From positions 372,001 to 436,000 of the forward strand of contig JACKEJ010000010.1 in the NCBI GenBank assembly GCA_020633055.1: a stretch of DNA of 64,000 nucleotides, given 5' to 3'. A model generated the notes under the pieces. The model was not told where the DNA came from. It saw only the letters and a list, made by a program, of their open reading frames with translations, and ran no database searches. The stretch comes from Sandaracinaceae bacterium. Its GTDB lineage: Bacteria > Myxococcota_A > Polyangia > Polyangiales > Houyiibacteriaceae. This document shows, piece by piece, positions 13,332 through 22,210 of the stretch. The translations under genes and the position numbers were made by a program. How positions within the stretch are numbered: the stretch's first letter is position 1; every line of letters starts with the position of its first letter.

Positions 13332-13819
13332 CGTCTCGAGGCGGACTGGACGCTACGGAAACGCGTGGGGAGTCGCCCACGCTCGACGTGCAGCTCCGGG
13401 CCGCGACGGAGGACGACTTCGAGTTCTCTCTCGCGACCACGGAGGCAACGATGCGGGAGTATGTGGTCGCGCAGTGGGGCACATGGGATGCGGCGGCACA
13501 GCGGGCGTCCCACGAGAAGAGCTTCGACACGAGCAAGTTCCGCATCGTGCTCGTGGACGGCGACGCGGCGGGCGTCTTGGAGGTCCTCGACTTCGCGGAC
13601 CACGTGCAGCTAGGGACGCTGTACCTGCTGCCTGCGTACCAAAGCCGAGGTGTGGGAGCCTTTTTGCTACAGCGCGTCCTCGCAGACGCCGTCGGTCGGC
13701 CCGTGCGGTTGCGCACACTGGCCGTCAACGCGCGTGCGCAGCGGTTCTATGCACGCCACGGGTTCAGAACGACCAGCGTCACGCCGGAGCGTGTGTACAT
13801 GGAGGCGATGACCGTCTGA
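13328..13819 (+). CDS. GNAT-family N-acetyltransferase
   Basis: 163 residues from a GTG overlapping the preceding stop; the domain proper starts near residue 21 (VQLRAATEDDFEF). The acetyl-CoA site is LYLLPAYQSRGVGAFLLQRVL, with Q/R-x-x-G-x-G/A at about 105-110, followed by the motif-B helix VNARAQRFYARHGF typical of RimI-like enzymes. It transfers an acetyl group to an amine; the substrate is not predictable. It marks the right end of the accessory region. Confidence 0.9.
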   Translation: MTSRGGLDATETRGESPTLDVQLRAATEDDFEFSLATTEATMREYVVAQWGTWDAAAQRASHEKSFDTSKFRIVLVDGDAAGVLEVLDFADHVQLGTLYLLPAYQSRGVGAFLLQRVLADAVGRPVRLRTLAVNARAQRFYARHGFRTTSVTPERVYMEAMTV

Positions 13820-13932
13820 CGGGGCGTCAGGGCGAGCCAAGCCCCGTCTGCTGCGATGACCGCGCTAGCCCTGTCGTCACGCCGTGCGGCGATGGGCGAG
13901 TTGTGGGGCGCCCCGGCAGCACGCCGTCGCCC

Positions 13933-15030
13933 TCACCGGAGTCCGCTCGGTGCCGTCCGCGCGCGGTAGGCGCTGGGGGACTCGCCGGTCGATTGCGTAA
14001 ACGCCCGCGAGAAGTTGGCGGGGTTCTCGTAGCCGAGGCGGTGGGCGACCTCGGCGACGCGCAGCTGGGTGTGGGCCAGGAGGTGGCGGGCGCGGCGCAG
14101 CTGGGACTCGAGGAGCAGGGCCCGGAAGGAGGTGCCGCCCTGGGCGAGCTTGCGCTTGAGCGTGCGAGTGGAGACGCCGAGCGTCGCGGCCACGTGGGTG
14201 AGGCGCGGGGCCTCTCCGTCGGGAGAGCGGCCGAGGGCGTCGCGCACGGCGATGACCAGGTCGCGCTCGTCGTCCACCGTGAGTGCCAGCTCGCGCTCGC
14301 AGTGGGCGATGGCTTCGCGGGAGGCGTGCGGGTCCGCAAGGACGGGGCGCAGGGCGAGCACCTCGTGCGGCACGGCCACGCCGTTCACCACCGCGCCGAA
14401 GCGCACGGGCGGCAGGCGCTCGCGGAAGGGCGCGAAGTAGGGCGGCTCGGGGGTGTCCATCCAGATCTGGAGCGCGGGGGCGTCACCAGAGGCGTCACCC
14501 GCGGCGCGCGGCCGACCGAGCGCCGTGCCCACCGCCTCGGCGATGCTCACCAGGATGTTCTCGTAGAAGAACGTGCGCGCCACGGGGATGGGGAACTTCT
14601 CGCGCACGGTGAAGAGCGCGCCCGCCTCGTGCGGCTCGAGGGCCATGCGGAAGTGCGCCTGCCGCACGTTGGCGTAGCGGGCGCTGACCTCGAGCGAGTC
14701 GCGGATGGTGGCGCTGCTGAGCGCGGCGTAGCCGAGGATGCCGTGCAGGCCCGGCCGCATGCGCAGGCCGAACGCATAGCCGAGCCCGGGGTCCGCCGTG
14801 AGCTCCTGCGCGCGCAGCACGAAGCGCGTCCAGTCGGCGGCCGACATGCGCCCGCCCTCGCGCGTGAGCAGGTCGCGGTCGAACGGGATGCCCGCGAACA
14901 GGCGCGATGCGTCGATGCCGCGCTCCGCCAGCATCTCCACCAGCAGGTTGAGGTACGCAACGGACACCGTGGGGCGGTGCAGGTGCGGCGCGGTGGCGGC
15001 GGGACGTGAAGGGCGAGAGGAGCGAGGCAT
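13933..15030 (-). CDS. AraC-family transcriptional regulator
   Basis: 365 residues from ATG 15030. The N-terminal ~190 residues (YLNLLVEMLAERGIDASRLF ... LGYAFGLRMRPGLHGILGYAALSSATI) match the arabinose-binding-like domain of OruR/ArgR-type AraC regulators, which usually senses a small, often hydrophobic, molecule. The C-terminal ~100 residues hold the double helix-turn-helix, ending LGYENPANFSRAFTQSTGESPSAYR. The 98-base divergent spacing from the SDR/monooxygenase pair suggests it controls them, as is common for this subfamily beside lipid or steroid catabolic genes. Effector unknown. Confidence 0.92.
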   Translation of the reverse strand: MPRSSRPSRPAATAPHLHRPTVSVAYLNLLVEMLAERGIDASRLFAGIPFDRDLLTREGGRMSAADWTRFVLRAQELTADPGLGYAFGLRMRPGLHGILGYAALSSATIRDSLEVSARYANVRQAHFRMALEPHEAGALFTVREKFPIPVARTFFYENILVSIAEAVGTALGRPRAAGDASGDAPALQIWMDTPEPPYFAPFRERLPPVRFGAVVNGVAVPHEVLALRPVLADPHASREAIAHCERELALTVDDERDLVIAVRDALGRSPDGEAPRLTHVAATLGVSTRTLKRKLAQGGTSFRALLLESQLRRARHLLAHTQLRVAEVAHRLGYENPANFSRAFTQSTGESPSAYRARTAPSGLR

Positions 15031-15128
15031 ACGCACGAGAAGACGCGAGAGCGCGTGGCCCGAAATGATATCAGATTGGTGCGCTCCCCGCGTCACAGCC
15101 GCGGACCCAGCGGACCCACACTGAGCGC

Positions 15129-15992
15129 ATGGCACTCCTCGCTCTTCATGGTTCCGTCGTCGCCGTCACGGGTGGCGCGCGCGGCATCGGGCTCGCTACG
15201 GCGCGGGCGCTCATCGAACGCGGCGCACGCGTGGCGCTCGGGGACATCGACCTCGACTTGGCCCGCGACGCGGCGGCGCAGCTGGGTCCGCACGCGCTCG
15301 CCCTCCCGCTGGACGTGCGGCGGCGCGCGTCGTTCGAGGCCTTCCTCGCCGCCACAGAGGAGCGCTTCGGCCCCCTCGACGCACTGGTGAACAACGCGGG
15401 CATCATGCCCAGCGGCGACTTCCTGGCCGAGCCCGACGGCATGAGCGACGCGCAGATCGACGTGAACCTGCGCGGCGTCATCCTGGGCTGCAAGGTCGCG
15501 CTGCCGCGCCTGCTCGCGCACGGGCGCGGGCACATCGTGAACGTAGCCTCCATGGCGGGGCGGCTGCCCGTGCCCGGCCTGGCCGTGTACTGCGCCACCA
15601 AGTTCGCGGTGGTGGGCCTGACCGAGACACTCGCGGAGGAGTACCGCGACAGCGGGGTGGACTTCACCGCCGTGCTGCCCGCCAAGGTCACCACGGAGCT
15701 GGCCGCGGGGACCGAGCGCGCGGGGCGCGGCATCCCCACCGTCTCCGCCGAAGATGTCGCTGCGGCCATCGTCGGCGCGCTGGACCACCCCGTCGGCGAG
15801 GTGACCGTGCCGCGCTACCTCAAGGCCCTCGCGCCCCTGCAGTCCTCCGCGCCGCGCCCGGTGCTGCGCACGGTGCGACGCGCGCTCGGTGACCGCCGCA
15901 TCCTGAACGAGCTCGACGCCCAGGCCCGCGCTGGGTACACGAGCCGCATCGCGCGCCTGGCCGTGACCGACGCCCCGGAGGGGGCAGCGTGA
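15129..15992 (+). CDS. Short-chain dehydrogenase/reductase
   Basis: 287 residues. Classical SDR: cofactor motif TGGARGIG (14-21), DVR after the fourth strand, NNAG, the catalytic Ser in VASMAG, and YCATK as the catalytic Tyr-x-x-x-Lys. An acidic residue after the second strand (GDIDLD) favours NAD(H). The C-terminus extends about 40 residues past the core. The last codon overlaps the GTG of the flavin monooxygenase gene (GTGA), so the two are co-translated and probably act in sequence on one alcohol/ketone substrate, with the AraC gene as local regulator. Confidence 0.92.
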   Translation: MALLALHGSVVAVTGGARGIGLATARALIERGARVALGDIDLDLARDAAAQLGPHALALPLDVRRRASFEAFLAATEERFGPLDALVNNAGIMPSGDFLAEPDGMSDAQIDVNLRGVILGCKVALPRLLAHGRGHIVNVASMAGRLPVPGLAVYCATKFAVVGLTETLAEEYRDSGVDFTAVLPAKVTTELAAGTERAGRGIPTVSAEDVAAAIVGALDHPVGEVTVPRYLKALAPLQSSAPRPVLRTVRRALGDRRILNELDAQARAGYTSRIARLAVTDAPEGAA

Positions 15993-17500
15993 GCGCGGCG
16001 AGCAGTGGCCACGAGCAGCCCGTGGACGTGCTGATCATCGGCGCGGGCATCAGCGGCATCGGCGCGGCCATCGTGCTGCGCGAGCACGGCTTCGACGACC
16101 TGCTCATCCTCGAGAAGGCCGACGCGCTGGGCGGGACCTGGCGCGACAACACCTACCCCGGTTGCGCGTGCGACGTGCCCTCGGCGCTGTACTCGTACTC
16201 CTTCGCGCAGCGGGCCGACTGGAGCCGCGCCTTCGCGGGCCAGGCCGAGATCCTGGCGTACGTGCAGGACACGGCCGAGCGCTTCGACGTGCGCCAGCGC
16301 ATCCGCTTCGGCGAGCCCCTGGAGAGCGCGCGGTGGGACGACGCGCGTGGCCGCTGGACCGTGCGCACACCGCGTGGGCAGTACGCCGCGCGCATCCTGA
16401 TCAGCTGCGCGGGCTACCTGCACGAGCCGCAGCTGCCGGACGTGCCGGGCCTCGACGCGTTCGAGGGGCCCGTGTTCCACTCGTCGCGCTGGGACCACGG
16501 CGTCGACCTACGCGGCAAGCGCGTGGCCGTGGTGGGGACGGGGGCCTCTGCCGTGCAGTTCGTGCCGCGCATCCAGCCCAAAGTGGCCGAGCTGGTGCTC
16601 TTCCAGCGCACGCCGCACTGGGTGCTGCCCAAGCCCAATCCGTCGATGCCCGCCGCGTCGCAGCAGCTGCTGGACCTCCCGCGCGCGAAGGAGACGCTGC
16701 GCGCCATGCTCTACCGCGGCTTCGAGGGCTTCGGCGTGGGCTTTCGACACCCGGAGCTGCTGCGCCGGCTGCAGTTTCTCGGGGAGGCGCACATCGCGCG
16801 GGCGGTGCGCGACCCCGCGCTGCGCGAGGTGCTGACCCCGCGCTACACCCTCGGCTGCAAGCGCGTCCTGCTCTCCAACGACTACTACCCGGCGCTGGCA
16901 CAGCCCAACGTCACGGTGCTGCCCACCGGGCTGGGTGCCGTGCGCGGCGACGTGGTCGTGGGCAGTGACGGTACCGAGCAGCGCGCCGACGTGATCATCC
17001 TCGGCACGGGCTTCCACGTGAGCGACCCGCCCATCGCCGAGCGCATCCAGCGCGCCGACGGGTGCACCCTCGCCCAAGTGTGGAACGGCAGCCCCGAGGC
17101 GCACCGCGGCACGGCCATCGCGGGCTTCCCCAACGCGTTCCTCGTGCTGGGGCCCAACCTGGCCATCGGCAACAACTCGGCGTTCGTCGTGATCGAGTCG
17201 CAGCTGCGCTACATCACCGCCGCGCTGTCTTGGATGCGGCGCACGCACACCGACGTGGTGGAGGTGCGCGCCGACCGACAGGCCGCCTACAACGCCGAGG
17301 TGCAGCGGGACCTGGCGGGCACGGTGTGGAACACCGGGGGCTGCCAGAGCTACTACCTCGACGCGAACGGCCGCAACAGCATCGGCTTCCCGTGGAGCAC
17401 GGACCGCATGCAGGCGCTACTGGCCGAGTTCGACCACGACAACTACGACAAGCGCTCACCCCGCGCCGCGCGAGGGCACGTGGCGACGACACGCGCATGA
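15989..17500 (+). CDS. Flavin-containing (Baeyer-Villiger-type) monooxygenase
   Basis: 503 residues, GTG start overlapping the SDR stop. FAD-binding GAGISGIG is near residue 18 and a second Rossmann motif VVGTGASAVQF near 180. Between them is FEGPVFHSSRWD, which corresponds to the BVMO fingerprint FxGxxxHxxxW(P/D) with Asp at the last position, as in many 4-hydroxyacetophenone/steroid-type BVMOs. The GGTWRDNTYPGCACDVPSALYSYSF block is also characteristic. It inserts oxygen next to a carbonyl or hydroxylates with NADPH and O2. With the SDR this suggests oxidation of a secondary alcohol to a ketone, then an ester. Confidence 0.92.
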   Translation: MSAASSGHEQPVDVLIIGAGISGIGAAIVLREHGFDDLLILEKADALGGTWRDNTYPGCACDVPSALYSYSFAQRADWSRAFAGQAEILAYVQDTAERFDVRQRIRFGEPLESARWDDARGRWTVRTPRGQYAARILISCAGYLHEPQLPDVPGLDAFEGPVFHSSRWDHGVDLRGKRVAVVGTGASAVQFVPRIQPKVAELVLFQRTPHWVLPKPNPSMPAASQQLLDLPRAKETLRAMLYRGFEGFGVGFRHPELLRRLQFLGEAHIARAVRDPALREVLTPRYTLGCKRVLLSNDYYPALAQPNVTVLPTGLGAVRGDVVVGSDGTEQRADVIILGTGFHVSDPPIAERIQRADGCTLAQVWNGSPEAHRGTAIAGFPNAFLVLGPNLAIGNNSAFVVIESQLRYITAALSWMRRTHTDVVEVRADRQAAYNAEVQRDLAGTVWNTGGCQSYYLDANGRNSIGFPWSTDRMQALLAEFDHDNYDKRSPRAARGHVATTRA

Positions 17501-17531
17501 TGCCGAGCCCGCGTGGGCTCGCCGTCATCGC

Positions 17532-17936
17532 CTACGGCAGGCGCCAGTGCTTGGGAACGGGCGCGGACTTCCGCGTCGCGGGGTCGAAGCCCACCATCAC
17601 GACCTCCACGCGGCAGACCACCTTGTCGTCCGCGTGGACCACCTGCTCCAGGGTCAGGCTCTTGTCGCCGATGCCGATGGCGCGTGTGTGCAGCGTGAAC
17701 ACTTGCCCGTAGCGGCCCTCGCGCGGGTAGTCCATGGCGAGGCGCGCCAGCACGAACCACGGGATCTCCGAGCGCTCGTCCGGGATGTTCTTGAAGAAGG
17801 TCTCGCGCCCGACCTCGGCGAACGCCGCGTAGGACCCCGAGCTGATGTGACCCATGGCGTCCGTGTCGGAGAAGCGCACCTGGATGGTGTCCTCGACGGG
17901 CGCCAGCACGACCGTAGCTTTGACCTGCTCGCTCAT
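17532..17936 (-). CDS. Hot-dog fold acyl-CoA thioesterase (4HBT family)
   Basis: 134 residues from ATG 17936. VRFSDTDAMGHISSGSYAAFAEVGRETFF is the 4HBT/YbgC active-site helix: an Asp a few residues before MGH, then the long hot-dog helix. The remaining strands (ARLAMDYPREGRYGQVFTLHTRAIGIGDKSLTLEQVV) are typical. It hydrolyses acyl-CoA or 4-hydroxybenzoyl-CoA-type thioesters in the cytoplasm. It converges on the monooxygenase gene with only 31 bases between the stops. Confidence 0.9.
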   Translation of the reverse strand: MSEQVKATVVLAPVEDTIQVRFSDTDAMGHISSGSYAAFAEVGRETFFKNIPDERSEIPWFVLARLAMDYPREGRYGQVFTLHTRAIGIGDKSLTLEQVVHADDKVVCRVEVVMVGFDPATRKSAPVPKHWRLP

Positions 17937-18013
17937 GCGGGGCGATAGCACGACGCGGCCCGCTCAGCAGCCCGTGACGACGCGCGACAGCGGAGCGTGG
18001 ACCGCAGCCGGCG

Positions 18014-19570
18014 TCAACCGAGCAGCCTCGTGAGCTCCGACACCAGCAGGGCCAGCGCGAACGGCTTCTGGAGAAACACGGTGCGCTCGGGCGCGTCGCG
18101 GACCGCGTCGGCGGCGGTGTGGTCGAGGCCGCTCATCATGACGATGGGCAGCTGCGGCGAGTGCGTGCGGAGAGCGCGCACCAGCTCGTTGCCGGTCATG
18201 CCCGGCATCACGACGTCGACGACCGCGGCCGCGTAGCGCCCGGGGTACGCCGCAGCGTGCGCGGCGGCGTCCGTGCTGGAGCCGAAGACGCTCACCTCGA
18301 AGCCGGCCTGCACCAGCACCTCCCGCACGACGCTGCGCACCATGTCCTCGTCGTCCACCAAGAGGATGCGCGTACCGGGTCGCTGCGAAGCCCGCTGCTC
18401 GCGGCCCGCCTCGCGCGCCGCCTCGGGGGCGCCGCTGCGTTCGCCGGCCGGAAGCGTGACGCGAAACGTGGTGCCCTCCCCTTCGGCGCTGCGCACGTCG
18501 AGACGCCCGTGATGACCCCGAACGATGCCCAGCACGGCCGAGAGCCCCAGCCCGCGCCCCGTCTCCTTGGTGGTGAAGAACGGCTCGAAGATGCGGCGCT
18601 GCGTCTCTTCGCCCATGCCCGCCCCGCTGTCCGTGACTTCGAAGAAGACCACCCCATGAGGGGCTGGGTAGTCGTCGGGCAAAGGCACGGATGGGTCCAC
18701 ATCGGAGCCAGACGTGACGTGGATGGTCCCCTCGCCACCACCGAGCGCGTCGGACGCGTTGGTGAGCAGGTTCATGATGACCTGTTGAATCTGCGCCGCG
18801 TCGACCGACACGGGCGGCAACGCCGGGTCGAGCGCATAGGTGAGCCGCGCGCGCTTGGAGAGGCCCGAGGCGATCAGGCTGCCCATGTCCGTGATGAGCG
18901 CGTTCAGGTCCGCGAGACCGACACGGAAGTGCCCGCGCCCGGCGTAGACCAGCATCTGATGCGTCAGCTCGGCGGCCCTCAGCGCAGCGCGCTCGCCCTG
19001 CTGCACCAGCTCGCTCGCACGTGACACCGCCGGCACGTCGCGCGCGAGGAGGTTCAGGCTACCGAGGATGACCGCCAGCAGGTTGTTGAAGTCGTGCGCG
19101 ATGCCCCCGGCCAAGAGCCCGAGGCTCTCCAGGCGCTGTGCATGACGCATCTGATCCTCGAGGCGACGCGTCTCCAGCTCGAGGGCCTTGCTCTCCGTGA
19201 CGTCCACGGACAGACCCGTCAGCCCGACGATCGTCCCGTCGGCGTCGAGACGTGGGAAGTAGCGGTTCGACCAACGACGCCCGCCCACGCTGACCTCGGC
19301 CGCGTTGGCCTCCCCACGTAGCGCCTGCACGATGGCGGCGAGCGCCTCTGGCGCATCCGCGTACAGCTCGTGCACCGACTGGCCGACGAGCTGCCCCGGC
19401 TCCAGCCCCAGAGACATGAGGGCCTGACCTTCGGAGAGCGTCACGATGCCGTCCATGTCCACGGCCCACAGCACGATGGGCATGGACCCGATCACCGAGT
19501 GCAGCTGGGCCCGCACCTCGGCGAGCTCCGCGATCAGCTGGACGCTCAGGTTTCCCGACTCGGAGGACAT
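18014..19570 (-). CDS. Hybrid sensor histidine kinase (PAS - HisKA - HATPase - receiver)
   Basis: 518 residues from ATG 19570. No membrane segment, so a soluble sensor. A PAS domain spans about 22-125 (MPIVLWAVDMDGIVTLSEGQ). The dimerisation/phosphoacceptor helix carries GIAHDFNNLLAVILGSLNLL with His159, the form seen in PAS-linked 'HDFNN' kinases. The ATPase region shows the N box (VIMNLLTNASDAL), DSGAGMG and a GRGLGLSAVLG G2 box. The C-terminal receiver (about 395-518) starts ILLVDDEDMVR, has the phospho-acceptor Asp in VVDVVMPGMTG and the Lys in FLQKPF. No separate response regulator is adjacent, so output is likely to other proteins. Divergent from the FG-GAP lipoprotein gene. Confidence 0.93.
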   Translation of the reverse strand: MSSESGNLSVQLIAELAEVRAQLHSVIGSMPIVLWAVDMDGIVTLSEGQALMSLGLEPGQLVGQSVHELYADAPEALAAIVQALRGEANAAEVSVGGRRWSNRYFPRLDADGTIVGLTGLSVDVTESKALELETRRLEDQMRHAQRLESLGLLAGGIAHDFNNLLAVILGSLNLLARDVPAVSRASELVQQGERAALRAAELTHQMLVYAGRGHFRVGLADLNALITDMGSLIASGLSKRARLTYALDPALPPVSVDAAQIQQVIMNLLTNASDALGGGEGTIHVTSGSDVDPSVPLPDDYPAPHGVVFFEVTDSGAGMGEETQRRIFEPFFTTKETGRGLGLSAVLGIVRGHHGRLDVRSAEGEGTTFRVTLPAGERSGAPEAAREAGREQRASQRPGTRILLVDDEDMVRSVVREVLVQAGFEVSVFGSSTDAAAHAAAYPGRYAAAVVDVVMPGMTGNELVRALRTHSPQLPIVMMSGLDHTAADAVRDAPERTVFLQKPFALALLVSELTRLLG

Positions 19571-19642
19571 GCGCTCCCGTCGACCATACACGGATTCGCC
19601 ACGAAGGTGGGACGGGCGCTCCCAGGCAGTTATGGTGCGTGC

Positions 19643-22186
19643 ATGTCGCGTACCCCGAAGCTGTCTTGCGCGGCGTTGCTAGCCTTCGGGCTCTGCGCGC
19701 CGGGCTGCGGTTCCCCCGACCGCACCATGATGATGACCGAAGACATGGCCGTCCCGACCGATAGCTCGGGTATGGGCACGGCGCTGGCGCTGGACGACGT
19801 GTACACGGTCACGCCAGGCGAAGCGTTCATGGTGGCCGCGGCGAACGGCGTCCTGGCCAACGACACCGCCGTGGCGATGCTGACGGCCGGCGCGCGCACG
19901 TCCACCCAAGGCGCCGACGTGAACGTCGCAGCCGACGGCAGCTTCACCTACGCCACACCCGTCGAGATGACGGGGGACGACACGTTCACGTACAGCGTGA
20001 TGGGCAGCGACGGCGTCGCGGTCACCGGCACGGTCACGCTCCGTCCACGCGTGGGCTGCGGTGACGGGACACGTCAAACGGGCGAGCTCTGCTTCCCATC
20101 CGACCCGCTGGTCACGCGCGGGTTAGTCTCTCGATCGACGCTGGCGAACATCGACGCGGACTCGGCGCCGGAGCTGGTTGTGACGAGCGTCTCCCAGCTC
20201 GGGCACGCGTTCGTCGAGGTGTTCGAGGTAGCAGGACCGGGACTAGCGCTGCGCTCCACCACCCCCCTCTCGGTCTTCGAGCTGTCGGGCGAGCACGCCC
20301 TCGGCGACGTGGACGGTGACGACGACCTCGACCTGTTGTTCGCCACGTACGACACGCTGCACATCCATCGAAACGATGGCACCGGGACGTTCAACGCATG
20401 GGTGAGCCTGCCGTACGGCGCCAGCGTGTTCGGGGACGTGGCGCTGACGACCGGACGCTTCGATGCAGACGCTCACCTGGACGTCGCGGTGCTGCAACGC
20501 AATGACGGCACGGTGCAGCTCTTGCGCGGCGACGGAACAGGAGCGTTCGACGTGAGCGCCACGCCCATCCTCGTGACGCCGAGCTACCGCGTTCAGGCCG
20601 TGGACATCGGCGACGACGGAGACCTCGACATCGCGCTCCTGCCGCAGAACGCGAGCGCGGGGGACCTCCGCTTCCTCCGGGGCGACGGAATCGGCGGCCT
20701 CGTCGAGGAGTCGCTGACCACGGGTGTGTCGTCGCCGGTGGTGCTCGATGGGCTGTTCGACGCGGACGCGCATCGTGACCTCGTCGTCGTGGGCACGGGC
20801 ATCACCCTGCTCCCGGGGGACGGCGCAGGCGACTACGGCACGGCGGTGGACCTGACCCCGGTCACCGCGTTCACGAGCGTGCTCGGCGCGGCGCTGGGAG
20901 ACTTCGACGGAGACACCCGGCTGGACGTGGCTGGCGCGAGCAACGGCGGGCTGCGCGTGTTGTTCCAGACGCCCGCCGGGGGCTTGTCCGACGGCTGGAG
21001 CGAGAACCCGGGGGTGCGCTACGAGGAGCTCCATCGCCTCCCGGGCGCCGCCTCGGCCGCGGACGACCTGCTCGCGCGCAACGACCGGCGCGTGACGCGC
21101 TTTCGCGGCGATGGGGCCGGCGGGATGGTCGAGAGCACACCTGCGCTCCCGTCCACGCGTTTCGGGTCGTTCCTCACCGACGGCGCCCTCGCGGATCTGG
21201 ACGGTGACGGCGCGCTGGACCTCGTGGTGGCGGACTACAACACCTCGCGTGTGTCCCGCTTCGCCGGTGACGGGCGCGGCGGGTTTGGCGCGCCTGCGAT
21301 GGTGGCGCAGCTGTCGAGCGCCGTGCAGTCGGTGGCCATCGGGCGCCTCGACGCGAACACCAGCGCGGACATCCTGACCGCCGAGACGAGCGGAAGCTCC
21401 GTCGGTATCTGGCTGGCCACCGTGTCGGGGGGGTTCTCCAACAGCGGCTCCGTGGCGGTGGGGCCGGGGCCCGCGCGTGTGGTGCTCGCCGACTTCGACG
21501 GGGACACCATCCTGGACTTCGCCACGGCCAACGCGGGGACCGCCGCAGGCGTCCCAGGCGGCGCGCAAGACACGGTCAGCATCCGCCTCGGGACGGGCTC
21601 GGGCACGTTTACCGCGCCAGCCGTGCCCGAGGTCCCGGCCTGCGAAGGCCCAGAGCGTCTGGCCGTGGGGTTGGTCGACGACGACACGCACCTCGATCTG
21701 GTCGTGACCTGCATCAGCGGTGACGAAGTGGCGGTGCTGCTGGGCGATGGCGCCGGGGGCTTCACGCACGCCGCGGGCTCCCCCATCGCCACGGGCAACG
21801 CGCGCGACGTCGCGCTCGCCGATCTCGACGGTGACGAGGTCTTGGACTTCGTCATCACCCAGGAGGTCTCGCAGAAGCTCGCGGTCTGGAAGGGCGTGGG
21901 CGACGGGACCTTCACCTACCTGGGTGAGGTCCCGGTTGGCGGGGTCACACACAGCCTCGCGCTACTCGACCTCGATGGCGACGAGGTCGTCGATCTGGTC
22001 GCCACGACCGACCGCGGCGCCGAGCTCTACGTGGGCATAGGCGACGGGACGTTCACCACGCCGCCCGGCTCACGCACAGGCGCCTTCGGCGGAGAGGTCG
22101 TGGCGGGCGACCTGACGGGCGACGGCTTGGCGGAGCTCGTGCTGATCGACGGCCCCAGCGTGACGGTGCTGCGCTCGCGGTACTGA
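19643..22186 (+). CDS. Large FG-GAP/VCBS-repeat lipoprotein with an N-terminal cadherin-like domain
   Basis: 847 residues from ATG 19643. The signal ends in LCAPGC, so it is a lipoprotein. Residues about 50-135 form a cadherin/Ig-like unit (VLANDTAVAML ... ADGSFTYATP ... DTFTYSVMGSDGVAVTGTVTL). From about 150 to the end there are some twelve FG-GAP/VCBS-type blades, each with a calcium-loop-like DxDxDxxxD motif (for example DVDGDDDLDLLFATYD, DLDGDGALDLVVADYN), the layout of an integrin-alpha-like beta-propeller at the cell surface. Surface adhesion or carbohydrate binding is inferred; related genes are abundant in Myxococcota. Confidence 0.92.
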   Translation: MSRTPKLSCAALLAFGLCAPGCGSPDRTMMMTEDMAVPTDSSGMGTALALDDVYTVTPGEAFMVAAANGVLANDTAVAMLTAGARTSTQGADVNVAADGSFTYATPVEMTGDDTFTYSVMGSDGVAVTGTVTLRPRVGCGDGTRQTGELCFPSDPLVTRGLVSRSTLANIDADSAPELVVTSVSQLGHAFVEVFEVAGPGLALRSTTPLSVFELSGEHALGDVDGDDDLDLLFATYDTLHIHRNDGTGTFNAWVSLPYGASVFGDVALTTGRFDADAHLDVAVLQRNDGTVQLLRGDGTGAFDVSATPILVTPSYRVQAVDIGDDGDLDIALLPQNASAGDLRFLRGDGIGGLVEESLTTGVSSPVVLDGLFDADAHRDLVVVGTGITLLPGDGAGDYGTAVDLTPVTAFTSVLGAALGDFDGDTRLDVAGASNGGLRVLFQTPAGGLSDGWSENPGVRYEELHRLPGAASAADDLLARNDRRVTRFRGDGAGGMVESTPALPSTRFGSFLTDGALADLDGDGALDLVVADYNTSRVSRFAGDGRGGFGAPAMVAQLSSAVQSVAIGRLDANTSADILTAETSGSSVGIWLATVSGGFSNSGSVAVGPGPARVVLADFDGDTILDFATANAGTAAGVPGGAQDTVSIRLGTGSGTFTAPAVPEVPACEGPERLAVGLVDDDTHLDLVVTCISGDEVAVLLGDGAGGFTHAAGSPIATGNARDVALADLDGDEVLDFVITQEVSQKLAVWKGVGDGTFTYLGEVPVGGVTHSLALLDLDGDEVVDLVATTDRGAELYVGIGDGTFTTPPGSRTGAFGGEVVAGDLTGDGLAELVLIDGPSVTVLRSRY

Positions 22187-22210
22187 GTACGGCTGACCTA
22201 TACTGCACGC

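Noticed and set aside
20243..21952. 569-codon antisense frame over the FG-GAP lipoprotein gene
   Set aside because: High-GC mirror of a gene whose sense protein has clear repeats. The antisense product is Arg/His/Val-rich with no motif.
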